A stretch of 48,636 nucleotides of DNA from contig NZ_PCNZ01000028.1 of assembly GCF_002975175.1 (NCBI RefSeq), positions 1-48,636 of the forward strand, given 5' to 3'. The notes under the pieces were generated by a model, which saw nothing but the letters and a program-made list of their open reading frames with translations, searched no databases and was not told the DNA's origin. Positions 1-9,973 of the stretch are shown one piece after another. Both the position numbers and the translations under genes were made by a program. The stretch is from Bacillus sp. MYb209 (GTDB lineage Bacteria > Bacillota > Bacilli > Bacillales > Bacillaceae_G). The first letter of the stretch is position 1. Each line of letters starts with the position of its first letter.

Positions 1-17
1 TCAAACTCTCCAATAAA
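1..17 (-). rRNA. 16S rRNA, 5' end only (partial)
   Basis: Read on the minus strand these bases give TTTATTGGAGAGTTTGA, the conserved start of Bacillus 16S rRNA. The rest of the gene lies beyond the left edge. The operon is transcribed leftward, in the same direction as nearly all genes here. The exact mature 5' end is uncertain by a few bases. Confidence 0.9.
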
Positions 18-116
18 GTTAGTTTGTCTAGCATCTAAAAATAAAAATTGACGTTCACGTTGTTTGTTTCGTTCAGTTTTCAAAGAACTTGTCTGTCGCT
101 CAGAAGCGACTTTATT
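18..116 (-). other. rRNA operon leader with boxA-like antitermination signal
   Basis: This is the transcribed leader between the P2 promoter and 16S rRNA. On the minus strand it contains AGTTCTTTGAAAACTGAAC (about 74-92), which resembles the boxA-type motif found in Bacillus rRNA leaders, where Nus factors load to prevent premature termination. An inverted repeat (AAGTCGCTTCTGAGCGAC) lies about 97-114. The function is assigned from position and motif similarity only. Confidence 0.6.
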
Positions 117-145
117 AATATAACATTTCGTTATATTTTCGTCAA
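117..145 (-). promoter_or_regulatory. rRNA operon promoter P2 (sigma-A)
   Basis: On the minus strand TTGACG (140-145) and TATATT (117-122) are separated by exactly 17 bp, about 100 bp upstream of 16S rRNA. This is the expected place and form of the proximal promoter of a tandem Bacillus rRNA promoter pair. Confidence 0.7.
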
Positions 146-209
146 CAACTTTTTTCAATAAGTTGTTTTTCGTTTGTTTCTTATGTTGTCTTCCGTGACA
201 ACGAATATA

Positions 210-238
210 AATATACCAGTTTGATTATTAAAATGCAA
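210..238 (-). promoter_or_regulatory. rRNA operon promoter P1 (sigma-A)
   Basis: TTGCAT (233-238) and TATATT (210-215) on the minus strand have a 17-bp spacer, about 93 bp upstream of P2. The 239-393 stretch further upstream is very AT-rich, as expected for an UP-like region. I see no gene between this promoter and the lysS terminator. Confidence 0.6.
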
Positions 239-393
239 TAGTTTTTCTAATAAAATTTTTAACTTAGTAAAAAAGCATAAAAACAGCACCTTTCTTCTAT
301 ATAAGTATAGTTTTTTAATCTGGCATCCATTTAACGAGCAACAATCTCGCTTTCCTTTTAATAGAAGGTTTCTCTCCCCTCAAATAAAGAAAA

Positions 394-423
394 TAAAAAA
401 AGCTTTGGAGAAATCTCCAAAGC

Positions 424-425
<2 letters not shown>
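394..425 (-). terminator. Intrinsic terminator of lysS
   Basis: On the minus strand AGCTTTGGAGA and TCTCCAAAGCT form an 11-bp stem with a minimal loop, followed by a T run (394-400). The hairpin begins inside the lysS stop codon. It separates lysS from the rRNA promoters downstream. Confidence 0.9.
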
Positions 426-1944
<1,519 letters not shown>

Positions 1945-1958
1945 CTATTAAATTTTAC

Positions 1959-1988
1959 AATATATACAGTATAGCATTTTCTACTCAA
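1959..1988 (-). promoter_or_regulatory. Probable sigma-A promoter of lysS
   Basis: TTGAGT (1983-1988) and TATATT (1959-1964) are 18 bp apart on the minus strand, 36 bases before the start codon. The -35 lies just beyond the upstream terminator. Spacing and position are good, but the hexamers are only partial matches. Confidence 0.5.
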
Positions 1989-1992
1989 CTAG

Positions 1993-2020
1993 AAAAACTG
2001 CCAGCAACCAACTGGCAGTT
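1993..2020 (-). terminator. Terminator of the folate/dusB operon
   Basis: AACTGCCAG and CTGGCAGTT form a 9-bp stem with a 7-base loop on the minus strand, followed by TTTTCT. It lies about 65 bases after the dusB stop and ends the pabB-dusB unit. Confidence 0.85.
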
Positions 2021-2083
2021 CTTCTTTCTTTCACGTAATTATAGGAAGTGTATAGAAGAATGTCAATCTCCTATGCCCCCTTA

Positions 2084-3082
2084 TTAACCAACATAAATTG
2101 TTTGTTGTTTCGCTTCTACTTCTTCTACAAATGCACCTAATAAATTCGCAAGGTCTTCACGTGTGTTACAAATATTGATACCATTGCGCACACTCGCATT
2201 ACCACGAACACCTTTTAAATACCAAGCTGCATGCTTTCTCATCTCTCTTACAGCGACATTTTCGTTCTTTAAATCGATAAGACGATCTAGATGCAACATA
2301 CATACATCAATTTTCTCACGCACTGTTGGTTCCGGCATTAATTCACCTGTCTCTAAATACTTTACCGTACGATAAATCATCCACGGGTCTCCAAGAGCAG
2401 CGCGACCAATCATAACTCCATCTACACCAACTTCATCAAGCATACGCTTTGCATCTTGCGGTGTTTCCACATCACCATTTCCGATAACCGGGATATTCAC
2501 AGATTGCTTTACTTGTTTAATAATATCCCAATCCGCTTTCCCTTCATACATTTGCACTCGTGTACGTCCATGAACTGCTACAGCTTGCCCACCAGCACGC
2601 TCAACAGCTCTAGCGTTTTCAACTGCGAAAATATGATCTTCATCCCAACCAATACGCATTTTAACTGTAACTGGTTTTTCAACTGCATCTACAACTGCCG
2701 CTACCATCTCATATATTTTATTTGGATCTAAAAGCCACTTTGCTCCCGCATCACACTTAGTGATTTTCGGTACTGGGCAACCCATATTAATATCAATAAT
2801 GTCTGCTGTCGTATATTTATCTACGTATTTCGCAGCATCTACAAGAGTTTCTTTCTCTCCACCAAAAATTTGTAAACTTAATGGCTTTTCTCTCTCATCG
2901 ATATATAACATATCTAATGTTCTTTTGTTATTAAGTAATATTGCCTTATCACTTACCATTTCAGCACAAACTAAACCTGCACCAAATTCTTTTACTGTCA
3001 AACGGAATGCAGAGTTACACACTCCCGCCATCGGTGCTAGTACAACTGGATTTTTCATCTCAATATTTGCAATCTTTAACAC
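2084..3082 (-). CDS. dusB: tRNA-dihydrouridine synthase DusB
   Basis: This FMN-dependent enzyme reduces uridines to dihydrouridine in the D-loop of tRNA, using NAD(P)H. It shows the TIM-barrel start VVLAPMAGVCNSAFR, the NMGCP motif with the expected catalytic cysteine near residue 102, and KMRIGWDEDH and GNGDV in the FMN phosphate-binding half. I start it at a GTG at 3082 (332 residues), because GGAAGGAG sits the right distance upstream and the protein then begins MLKIANIE, as in relatives. The longer reading frame from 3109 would place the ribosome site inside the gene. It follows yazB closely and is the last gene of the folate operon. A small DNA-binding gene beside dusB recalls the dusB-fis operon of enterics, although YazB is not a Fis protein. 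Confidence 0.93.
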   Translation of the reverse strand: MLKIANIEMKNPVVLAPMAGVCNSAFRLTVKEFGAGLVCAEMVSDKAILLNNKRTLDMLYIDEREKPLSLQIFGGEKETLVDAAKYVDKYTTADIIDINMGCPVPKITKCDAGAKWLLDPNKIYEMVAAVVDAVEKPVTVKMRIGWDEDHIFAVENARAVERAGGQAVAVHGRTRVQMYEGKADWDIIKQVKQSVNIPVIGNGDVETPQDAKRMLDEVGVDGVMIGRAALGDPWMIYRTVKYLETGELMPEPTVREKIDVCMLHLDRLIDLKNENVAVREMRKHAAWYLKGVRGNASVRNGINICNTREDLANLLGAFVEEVEAKQQTIYVG

Positions 3083-3105
3083 CCGACTTACTCCTTCCTT
3101 TACGG

Positions 3106-3309
3106 TCACTTTGGCATCAATTCGTCTATTGAAACGTTTAATGTTTTAGCGACTTCTACTACAAAATCTTGGGAAGGTGATCTATTGCCCCTCTCAACTT
3201 CACCTAAAACCGATACAGATACCCCTAATTCTTTCGCAAAACCTTCTTGCGTATAGCCTTTTAGCTTTCGAAAAGCACGAATGCGTCTTCCCCATTTTTC
3301 TGCTTCCAT
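3106..3309 (-). CDS. yazB: Small Xre-family helix-turn-helix protein YazB
   Basis: The 67-residue protein is essentially one lambda-repressor-like (HTH_3) domain. The segment YTQEGFAKELGVSVSVLGEVE (about 19-39) reads as the two DNA-recognition helices. It has no other domain, so its DNA target and effector are unknown. The start overlaps the end of folK by 49 bases in another frame, with GAGGGAG well placed upstream, so translation is probably coupled. Its position between folK and dusB is conserved in Bacillus. It is very likely cytoplasmic. A role in regulating this operon is a guess from location. Confidence 0.85.
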   Translation of the reverse strand: MEAEKWGRRIRAFRKLKGYTQEGFAKELGVSVSVLGEVERGNRSPSQDFVVEVAKTLNVSIDELMPK

Positions 3310-3776
3310 ACCGTTACTCCCTCTCGCCTTTTCATTTCTTCTACTTGTGAACGTGAAATGTTTTGTTTTATATCTTGATTAATCTCTAACAACGGAACGA
3401 TAACAAAAGCTCTTTCGAACATCCGCGGATGCGGAACAATAAGACTCTCTGCTTCAATATTTTCTTGATTATATAGTAAAATGTCAAGGTCGATGGTCCT
3501 CGGGCCCCATCTAATTTCCCTTTTTCTTCCTAGGTCATTCTCTACCTTTTGTGTTACTTTCAATAATTCTTGCGGTGATAAATTGGTAGAAATTTTTATA
3601 ACTAAATTTAAAAAGCAATTTTGGTCAGTATAGCCAACCGGATCAGTTTCATATACAGACGAAACATCATCAACTTGGATATGCTGGTTTTTATTTAAAA
3701 ACTGAATTGCTTCAGTTAAATAAATATAACGCTCCCCAATATTGGAACCTAATGCAATGTACGCTATATTATTCAT
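3261..3776 (-). CDS. folK: 6-hydroxymethyl-7,8-dihydropterin pyrophosphokinase (HPPK)
   Basis: FolK transfers pyrophosphate from ATP to 6-hydroxymethyl-dihydropterin, making the substrate of FolP. The 171-residue length is typical. It begins with the family signature ALGSNIG (8-14), and the ATP/Mg site appears as GRKREIRWGPRTIDLDILL (about 83-101), with the paired aspartates of the DLD motif. PHPRMFERAFVIVPL follows, as in HPPK enzymes. The ATG overlaps the folB stop in an ATGA arrangement, indicating coupled translation. Its end overlaps yazB. Confidence 0.96.
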   Translation of the reverse strand: MNNIAYIALGSNIGERYIYLTEAIQFLNKNQHIQVDDVSSVYETDPVGYTDQNCFLNLVIKISTNLSPQELLKVTQKVENDLGRKREIRWGPRTIDLDILLYNQENIEAESLIVPHPRMFERAFVIVPLLEINQDIKQNISRSQVEEMKRREGVTVWKQKNGEDAFVLFES

Positions 3777-4135
3777 GGACGTTCTCTCGTAATTTCTACC
3801 GCTACAGCACGATAATGTCCCGGTATCGGCGGATCCGGTTTAATTACCTTAATTGTACACTGTGAAATACTCTCATATTGTTTCAATATATCTGTAGCGA
3901 TATTTTCAGCGATACTCTCTACAAGCTTATACGTTCTATCTTCAACAACTTTTCTACACAGTTCGAAAAGCTCCCCGTAATTGACAGAATGCTCTAAGTC
4001 GTCACTTTCTCCTGCACGTTTTAAATCCAACTCCACCGTTAAATCCACTTTAAATCTCTGACCCAATTTATTTTCTTCTAGGAATACACCATGATAACCG
4101 TAAAACTCCATATCATGGATATAAATTTTATCCAA
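3773..4135 (-). CDS. folB: Dihydroneopterin aldolase
   Basis: FolB cleaves dihydroneopterin to 6-hydroxymethyl-dihydropterin and glycolaldehyde, the step before FolK. The 120-residue protein has the family length. It shows the N-terminal MEFYGYHGVFLEEN region with the conserved active-site glutamate, the VNYGELF segment, and the C-terminal KPDPPIPG motif carrying the base lysine. The start codon follows the folP stop directly, with no spacer, and the stop overlaps folK. It is cytoplasmic and acts as an octamer in known relatives. Confidence 0.95.
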   Translation of the reverse strand: MDKIYIHDMEFYGYHGVFLEENKLGQRFKVDLTVELDLKRAGESDDLEHSVNYGELFELCRKVVEDRTYKLVESIAENIATDILKQYESISQCTIKVIKPDPPIPGHYRAVAVEITRERP

Positions 4136-4969
4136 TTACTTTGCCCCCTTACCAATCATCGCGTCCATCATCTTAGCCATACGCGCCATTTCTTTCACAT
4201 CATGAACACGGATAAACTCACAGCCCTTTTCAATACCAAGACAAACGGTAGCGCCCGTTCCTTCAAGACGTTCCTCCACTGGTAAATCTAACACATGGCC
4301 AATAAAGGACTTTCTTGAAGTACCTAAGAGAACTGGGTAACCCAGTACATTTAACTGTTCTAAATTACGCATCGCTTCTAAATTTTGCTCAGGTGTTTTC
4401 GCAAAACCGATACCTGGGTCTAAAATAATATTCTCATCTCGCACACCCGCGTCTTTAGCGATTTTAATACTTTCATACAAATCAGCAATCATATCAGCCA
4501 TTAAGTTGCGGTATTTCATATTATCTCGGTTATGCATTAAGATAATGGGCACATCATAATAGGCTGCAACTTCAGCAATCTTCGGTTCCGCCTTCGCTCC
4601 CCAAATATCATTAATAATATGAGCACCAGCTTCAATCGCTTGTTTCGCAACCTCAGCTTTATACGTATCAATAGAAATAGGTAGCTTTACTTCTTTTGAC
4701 ACTGCCTGAATCATTGGAACAACTCGCTTTATTTCTTCTTCTACTGAAACTTTAGCGAAACCCGGGCGAGTAGATTCGCCGCCAATATCAATAATATGAG
4801 CACCTTCATTTTTCATTTCTTTCGCATGTCGCACCGCGGCATCTACTTCGTTGTAACTCCCACCATCAGAAAATGAATCTGGCGTTACATTTAAAATCCC
4901 CATAATTAATGTCTTTTCATTTAAGTTCAATGTATATTCGCCGCAGCGCAAATCATAATCCCACTTCAA
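4136..4969 (-). CDS. folP: Dihydropteroate synthase (sulfonamide target)
   Basis: FolP joins dihydropterin pyrophosphate with p-aminobenzoate to form dihydropteroate; it is the target of sulfonamides. Signatures seen are GILNVTPDSFSDGG (about 24-37), DIGGESTRPG, and the C-terminal SRKSFIG and RVHDV pieces of the TIM-barrel active site. I use a TTG at 4969 (277 residues): GAGGAG lies 8 bases upstream and the protein then begins MKWDYDL, as I recall for the B. anthracis enzyme. Upstream ATG codons in frame at 4978 and 5029 lie inside pabC and lack a proper ribosome site. Only one base separates it from the pabC stop, so translation is coupled. Confidence 0.94.
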   Translation of the reverse strand: MKWDYDLRCGEYTLNLNEKTLIMGILNVTPDSFSDGGSYNEVDAAVRHAKEMKNEGAHIIDIGGESTRPGFAKVSVEEEIKRVVPMIQAVSKEVKLPISIDTYKAEVAKQAIEAGAHIINDIWGAKAEPKIAEVAAYYDVPIILMHNRDNMKYRNLMADMIADLYESIKIAKDAGVRDENIILDPGIGFAKTPEQNLEAMRNLEQLNVLGYPVLLGTSRKSFIGHVLDLPVEERLEGTGATVCLGIEKGCEFIRVHDVKEMARMAKMMDAMIGKGAK

Positions 4970-4970
4970 A

Positions 4971-5843
4971 CTACACATCTCCTCTTCGCAATTCATTTCT
5001 GCTCCACAATTTTTCTCTCTGCACTCCATAAAGATCCATAAGTCTTTTTGTAACCACTCCCACTTTACCCGGGAAATCTTTCTCCTCTATACGATAAAGG
5101 GGGACAATCTCTTGAATAGAGTTCGTTACGAACACTTCATCCGCTGAAAGCAATGCATCTTTTGTAAAGAAACCTTCCTTTACTTCTATACCTAGCCCTT
5201 CAGCAGCCTTTATAATAAACGCACGAGTGATTCCGTTTAAAATCCCTGTTTCTAATGAAGGAGTATATAAAATATCTCCTTTAACAAAAAAGAGATTCGA
5301 AACAATACCCTCTGCAACATAACCTGTTTCGGTAAGAAAAACGCCTTCCTTATTCACAACATTTCCAATTTCGCGTTTCCCTAAAATATTATTTAAATAA
5401 TGATGGGACTTCAAGCGAAATGCACCCTCTGGTGTATTTCTCACTTGCTTTAAAATAACTCCTTCTTTTTCCACTACATTCCCTGGAGCTGCTAAAGGTT
5501 TTATAAAAACAATAACAGACGGTTCTTCATATACTTCCGTTTGTAATCCTATTTCATCTATACCCGCCGATACATTTAAGCGCACATATGCATGCTTTAA
5601 CCCATTCTTAACAAGTAGATTCTTTAAAATAAGCATCACTTCATCTTTTGTCATTGTCCATTTGATTTGCAATATATCGAGCGCATCCACTAAGCGTTCA
5701 TAATGATCATCCAATAAAAAGGAATGACCATTATAAATACGAAATGTCTCAAAAACCCCAAGCCCATATAGGTAACCGTGGTCATACGGAGAAATTTTCG
5801 CTTCACTCGCTTCTACATACGCGCCATTTACGTAAATTAACAC
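4971..5843 (-). CDS. pabC: 4-amino-4-deoxychorismate lyase (PLP fold type IV)
   Basis: PabC removes pyruvate from aminodeoxychorismate to give p-aminobenzoate for FolP. The 290-residue protein is a branched-chain aminotransferase-like PLP enzyme: [16 protein letters not shown] (20-35) is the family start, K145 in [11 protein letters not shown] is the likely Schiff-base lysine, and [16 protein letters not shown] carries the conserved glutamate. Members of this fold include D-alanine and branched-chain aminotransferases; the position between pabA and folP makes the lyase role the best call. The start overlaps the end of pabA by 7 bases. Confidence 0.93.
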   Translation of the reverse strand: MLIYVNGAYVEASEAKISPYDHGYLYGLGVFETFRIYNGHSFLLDDHYERLVDALDILQIKWTMTKDEVMLILKNLLVKNGLKHAYVRLNVSAGIDEIGLQTEVYEEPSVIVFIKPLAAPGNVVEKEGVILKQVRNTPEGAFRLKSHHYLNNILGKREIGNVVNKEGVFLTETGYVAEGIVSNLFFVKGDILYTPSLETGILNGITRAFIIKAAEGLGIEVKEGFFTKDALLSADEVFVTNSIQEIVPLYRIEEKDFPGKVGVVTKRLMDLYGVQREKLWSRNELRRGDV

Positions 5844-6424
5844 GATGTCACACTTGGGCTATATTTGCGAATGAAATTCTGTAGCAACTCTTTCCCGTGA
5901 GAAGTCATAATAGATTCCGGATGGAATTGTACCCCTTCAATCGGCAACGTTTTATGACGAAGCGCCATAATTTCACCTTCTTCAGTCCAAGATGTTATCT
6001 CTAAACAATTCGGTAACGTCTCTTTTTTAACGATAAGAGAGTGATAACGTGTCGCGGTAAATGGATTTGGAATATCAGAAAAAATCGTCTGCCCATCATG
6101 ATGCATTAAAGATGTTTTTCCATGCATCAAACGCTCTGCCCTGACAACATCCCCTCCAAATACTTGTGCAATTGATTGATGTCCAAGACAGACCCCAAAA
6201 ATCGGAAGCTTACCTGCAAAATATTTAATAACATCCATACTGATTCCCGCCTCATTAGGACTACATGGACCTGGCGAAATCATTAAAAAATCCGGTTTCA
6301 TATTCTCAATATCCGAAATAGTCACTTCATCATTACGCTTAACAACAAGCTCTTGTCCAAGTTCTCCAAGAAACTGCACTAAATTAAATGTAAAAGAATC
6401 ATAATTATCAATCATTAATATCAT
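5837..6424 (-). CDS. pabA: Aminodeoxychorismate synthase, glutamine amidotransferase subunit (dual PabA/TrpG type)
   Basis: This subunit hydrolyses glutamine and channels ammonia to PabB. It is a class I amidotransferase: oxyanion region [10 protein letters not shown], nucleophile cysteine in GVCLGHQ (about residue 79) and the His-Glu pair in GVQFHPES. In Bacillus the same protein also serves anthranilate synthase (TrpG role), a function I infer from the family. The ATG at 6424 (195 residues) follows AGGTGAG; a GTG three codons earlier lies inside that ribosome site. Five bases separate it from pabB. Confidence 0.95.
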   Translation of the reverse strand: MILMIDNYDSFTFNLVQFLGELGQELVVKRNDEVTISDIENMKPDFLMISPGPCSPNEAGISMDVIKYFAGKLPIFGVCLGHQSIAQVFGGDVVRAERLMHGKTSLMHHDGQTIFSDIPNPFTATRYHSLIVKKETLPNCLEITSWTEEGEIMALRHKTLPIEGVQFHPESIMTSHGKELLQNFIRKYSPSVTSC

Positions 6425-6429
6425 TTCTC

Positions 6430-7827
6430 TCACCTAACCGTTTCTTCGCTACTTTCTTTTGCACGCCATAAAGCGATTGCTTTTTTTAACGACTCTTTAT
6501 ATTCATTTTTTGGATTTGAATCAATTACAATACCCGCTCCAGCTTGCACATGCGCTTGTCCATCTTTAGCAAGTAGTGTTCGGATTACAATATTCAATTC
6601 CGTATCTCCAGAATAACCAATCCAACCAATTGAACCCGTATAAATTCCTCGACGAACAGGTTCTAATTCTTCAATAATTTCCATCGTACGTATTTTCGGG
6701 GCACCGGTAATTGTCCCACCAGGAAATACAGCCTTCACCAAATCGAAAGCATCTTTATCTGCTTCCACCTCACCACGCACATTAGAAACAATATGCATAA
6801 CGTGTGAGTATTTTTCAATTACCATAAATTCATCTACTTCAACAGTGCCATATTTACAAACCCGGCCCAAGTCATTTCGTTCTAAATCCACAAGCATTAC
6901 ATGCTCTGCTCTTTCCTTTTCGTTTTCAATTAATTCTTTCGCTAATTCCTCATCCTCTTGCTCACTTGCTCCTCGAGAGCGCGTACCGGCAATTGGCCTT
7001 GTACTCACTTCCTTTCCTTGCTTTTTAATTAGCAATTCAGGCGAAGCACTAACAATTTGAAAATCTCCAAACTCCAAGTAACCCATATATGGAGATGGAT
7101 TAATTTCACGAAGACTTGTATATATTTCTAGTGGATGTGTTTGTAATGTTCTTTCTTGTCTTGTCGACAAGTTTACTTGAAACACATCACCCGCTCCAAT
7201 ATATTCTTGAATACGTTCAACGGCCTTCATAAAGCCCTCTTCCGTAAAAGCGACTGCTTCATTTTTCTTTTCAGGAGATTCAAACGGCATAGTCACTTCG
7301 GGGGCTTCTTTCATCCAAAGACCCTTCCATTCATTTAATCGTTCTTCTGCCTCTTCACACTCATCTACATAATGCGTAATAATCCATAATACTCTCTCCT
7401 GTTGATCATACACAAACACGTCATCAAATAACAAAAAGAATATGTCAGGTATATTAATATCATCCTTCGCAAGAGAAGAAAGTTTTTCAATATAACGGAT
7501 ACAATCATAACTAAAGTATCCAATTGCTCCACCTTGAAAAGGTGGGTACTCCGGATTATAATCCGTTTTCCATTTCTCCATATACGCTTGCATTAAATCT
7601 AATGGATTCCCTCGTTCTATTGTTTCCTTACCACTTTCACTTATATGTAACGTCTCATTCTTACCCTGAATTACCGCTACTGGATCCAGCCCAACAATGT
7701 TATAACGACCACCACGTCCACTTTCTAACAAAATATGTTGCGGCTTATCCTGAGAAAGAAATTTATATTGCTTAAAGAAATCTAACTGATATGGAATAGA
7801 AAGCGCTAAAGATTTTCTTCGTTGCAT
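6430..7827 (-). CDS. pabB: Aminodeoxychorismate synthase, chorismate-binding subunit
   Basis: PabB aminates chorismate to 4-amino-4-deoxychorismate with ammonia from PabA. It is an anthranilate synthase-like protein of 465 residues, with an N-terminal domain ending about residue 190 and a C-terminal chorismate-utilising domain. Visible active-site pieces are [20 protein letters not shown]-like [38 protein letters not shown] and YTGSIGW. PIAGT, rather than the PLAGT typical of anthranilate synthase, fits PabB. GGGGTG precedes the ATG at 7827; the frame open to 7872 has no good ribosome site. It is the first gene of the folate operon. Confidence 0.95.
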   Translation of the reverse strand: MQRRKSLALSIPYQLDFFKQYKFLSQDKPQHILLESGRGGRYNIVGLDPVAVIQGKNETLHISESGKETIERGNPLDLMQAYMEKWKTDYNPEYPPFQGGAIGYFSYDCIRYIEKLSSLAKDDINIPDIFFLLFDDVFVYDQQERVLWIITHYVDECEEAEERLNEWKGLWMKEAPEVTMPFESPEKKNEAVAFTEEGFMKAVERIQEYIGAGDVFQVNLSTRQERTLQTHPLEIYTSLREINPSPYMGYLEFGDFQIVSASPELLIKKQGKEVSTRPIAGTRSRGASEQEDEELAKELIENEKERAEHVMLVDLERNDLGRVCKYGTVEVDEFMVIEKYSHVMHIVSNVRGEVEADKDAFDLVKAVFPGGTITGAPKIRTMEIIEELEPVRRGIYTGSIGWIGYSGDTELNIVIRTLLAKDGQAHVQAGAGIVIDSNPKNEYKESLKKAIALWRAKESSEETVR

Positions 7828-7906
7828 ATCAACACCCCGTCTTCTGTTATCCCACCCTCTTAAGCCAATCAACTCAAACTACATAAAATTATTTATATAG
7901 AGAATG

Positions 7907-7934
7907 ATTATACTTGAGGGCTAGTGAAAATAAA
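7907..7934 (-). promoter_or_regulatory. Possible sigma-A promoter of the folate operon
   Basis: TATAAT (7907-7912) is a perfect -10 on the minus strand. The best -35 candidate, TTTATT with a 16-bp spacer, is poor. The position between the cysK terminator and pabB is right. No binding-protein motif for folate or tryptophan control was recognised. Confidence 0.35.
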
Positions 7935-7999
7935 TTAATTATACTACTTCTTATTTTACATGAAGTTTTCTAGTCATTCACTCTTTTCCTTTTTCCAAT

Positions 8000-8036
8000 C
8001 AAAAAAGAAAAAGCATCCTTTTTTAAGGATGCTTTT
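8000..8036 (-). terminator. Terminator of cysK
   Basis: AAAAGCATCCTT and AAGGATGCTTTT pair on the minus strand (12-bp stem, short T loop) and are followed by a T-rich tract. It starts about 15 bases after the cysK stop. Confidence 0.9.
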
Positions 8037-8050
8037 CAAATCACATTCAA

Positions 8051-8974
8051 TTATGACTCAAATTGATAAAGTGGTGTACTTAAATAACGTTCACCGTTAC
8101 TTGGGATAATAACAAGTACCTTTTTCCCTTTACCTAATTTCTTCGCAACCTCTGTCGCTGCATAAACGACTGCTCCCGAAGAGATACCAACTAAAATACC
8201 TTCTTCTCTAGCCACTCTTCTCGCATATTCGAACGCTTGCTCCGTTTTCACTTGAATAATTTCATCATATACCTCTACATCCAATGTCTCCGGAACAAAC
8301 CCCGCTCCAATTCCTTGGATCTTATGTGGCCCCGGCTTTCCACCAGATAATACTGGTGAATCCGCAGGTTCTACCGCGTAAATTTTGATATCTTTATAAG
8401 CTTCTTTCAGTACTTCACCGGCACCTGTAATTGTTCCACCTGTACCAATACCTGCGATAAACGCATCTAATTGATCCCCCATCTGTTCAATAATTTCTGG
8501 ACCTGTTGTTATACGATGGATTTCTGGATTCGCTTGGTTTTGAAACTGTTGTGGTATAAAGTACCCATGTTCTTCTGCTAATTCAGTTGCCTTTCGAATT
8601 GCCCCGCCCATTCCTTCAGGTCCTGGAGTCAATACTAATTCAGCACCGTAAGCGCGTAATAAATTACGACGCTCAATACTCATTGTTTCTGGCATTACTA
8701 AAATTGCCTTATATCCTTTAGCAGCTGCTACCATCGCTAAGCCAATACCTGTGTTACCGCTTGTCGGCTCAATGATTGTATCGCCCTCTTTTAATAATCC
8801 TTTATTTTCAGCATCTTCAATCATAGCTAACGCGATACGATCTTTAACACTGCTCCCCGGATTCATAAATTCTAATTTTAAGTATACATCTGCGCTGTCT
8901 GATTCTACGATGCGGTTCAACTTAACGATCGGCGTTTTCCCGATTAATTCTGAAACTGATTGTGCCACTCGCAT
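8051..8974 (-). CDS. cysK: O-acetylserine sulfhydrylase (cysteine synthase A)
   Basis: CysK makes cysteine from O-acetylserine and sulfide with PLP. The 307-residue protein is full length. Seen motifs: the PLP lysine K44 in [10 protein letters not shown], the substrate loop [10 protein letters not shown], the phosphate loop [10 protein letters not shown], and the C-terminal SSGAVV serine that binds the pyridine nitrogen. The ATG at 8974 follows AGGAGTG and gives the family start MRVAQSV; an in-frame start six codons earlier has no ribosome site. It is flanked by its own promoter and terminator. In B. subtilis a foldase-like gene, yacD, lies between hslO and cysK; none is present here. Confidence 0.96.
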   Translation of the reverse strand: MRVAQSVSELIGKTPIVKLNRIVESDSADVYLKLEFMNPGSSVKDRIALAMIEDAENKGLLKEGDTIIEPTSGNTGIGLAMVAAAKGYKAILVMPETMSIERRNLLRAYGAELVLTPGPEGMGGAIRKATELAEEHGYFIPQQFQNQANPEIHRITTGPEIIEQMGDQLDAFIAGIGTGGTITGAGEVLKEAYKDIKIYAVEPADSPVLSGGKPGPHKIQGIGAGFVPETLDVEVYDEIIQVKTEQAFEYARRVAREEGILVGISSGAVVYAATEVAKKLGKGKKVLVIIPSNGERYLSTPLYQFES

Positions 8975-9024
8975 TCCTGTCACTCCTAACACCGAGTATT
9001 TTTATTGGTTTTATCTATATTTAG

Positions 9025-9053
9025 ATTTTGTCAGAAAATTCCCTGTTTGTCAA
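9025..9053 (-). promoter_or_regulatory. cysK promoter with CymR-box-like sequence
   Basis: A consensus TTGACA (9048-9053) and a weaker CAAAAT (9025-9030) are 17 bp apart on the minus strand. The spacer contains CAGGGAATTTTC, which resembles the GGAATT half of the CymR binding site. CymR represses cysteine-synthesis genes in Bacillus, and cysK is a known target in B. subtilis. The promoter call is fair; the CymR site is tentative. Confidence 0.45.
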
Positions 9054-9091
9054 TCTATTTGGGTGGCTGATTCTCCAGCTAAACTTCTTTA

Positions 9092-9967
9092 TTACAGGTT
9101 CTCAATTAGACTTGTAATATCTTCTTTAGCGAATTTATATCGTTCATTACAGAAGTGACAGTGAACTTCCGTCTCTTCTTCTTCTGCACGAATTTGTTCT
9201 AACTCCGCTTTCCCTAAACTAATTAGCACACTTTCAATGCGCTCGCGTGAACATGTACAATTAAATTGAACATCCATTGTTTCTAGCACTTTCACTTTAT
9301 CTTCTCCAAGCACTTCATATAGTAGCTCTTCTGGAGAAAGCCCTTGTTCAATCAGTTGTGATACGGGAGGAATTTTTTGCAAACGCTCTTCAATAAATGA
9401 AATTGTTTCTTCCTGCGCACCTGGCATAATTTGAAGAATGAATCCACCCGCTGCCAATATGCTATCATCACCATTTACGAGAACACCGACACCTACAGAA
9501 GAAGGTGTCTGCTCAGAAACCGCGAAATAATATGTGAAATCTTCCCCTAGTTCTCCTGAAACAATTGGAGATTGACCGATAAACGGTTCACGCATACCGA
9601 TATCTTTAATTACCGTTACAAATCCTTCTGTACCTACCGCTTGATATACACGTAATTTGCCTTGTTCCGTTCCCTCAAAATCAACATGTGGATTCGTTAC
9701 ATAACCACGTACATCCCCATTTGCATGAGCATCGACTAAGATAGGACCAATCGGGCCGTTACCCTCTACTTTAATCGTTAGCTTCTGCTCGCCTTTTAAC
9801 ATAGCACCCATCATTGTACCCGCAGTTAAAGAACGACCAAGTGCCGCTGAAGCTGTTCTCCATGTATCATGACGTTTTTGCGCCTCACTTACTGTATTTG
9901 TTGTACGTACACTATAAGCACGAACCTCTCCATTAAACGCTAACGCTTTTACTAAATAATCTTTCAT
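9092..9967 (-). CDS. hslO: Redox-regulated chaperonin Hsp33
   Basis: Hsp33 is a cytoplasmic holdase that becomes active when oxidants release its zinc and disulfides form. The 291-residue protein has the N-terminal Hsp33 core and the C-terminal redox switch: CTC at residues 237-239 and CHFC at 270-273, the CxC plus CxxC zinc ligands. GGGTGA lies upstream of the ATG at 9967. It follows coaX by six bases, so the two genes are probably co-transcribed. The coaX-hslO order is standard in Bacillus. Confidence 0.96.
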   Translation of the reverse strand: MKDYLVKALAFNGEVRAYSVRTTNTVSEAQKRHDTWRTASAALGRSLTAGTMMGAMLKGEQKLTIKVEGNGPIGPILVDAHANGDVRGYVTNPHVDFEGTEQGKLRVYQAVGTEGFVTVIKDIGMREPFIGQSPIVSGELGEDFTYYFAVSEQTPSSVGVGVLVNGDDSILAAGGFILQIMPGAQEETISFIEERLQKIPPVSQLIEQGLSPEELLYEVLGEDKVKVLETMDVQFNCTCSRERIESVLISLGKAELEQIRAEEEETEVHCHFCNERYKFAKEDITSLIENL

Positions 9968-9973
9968 ACTTAT

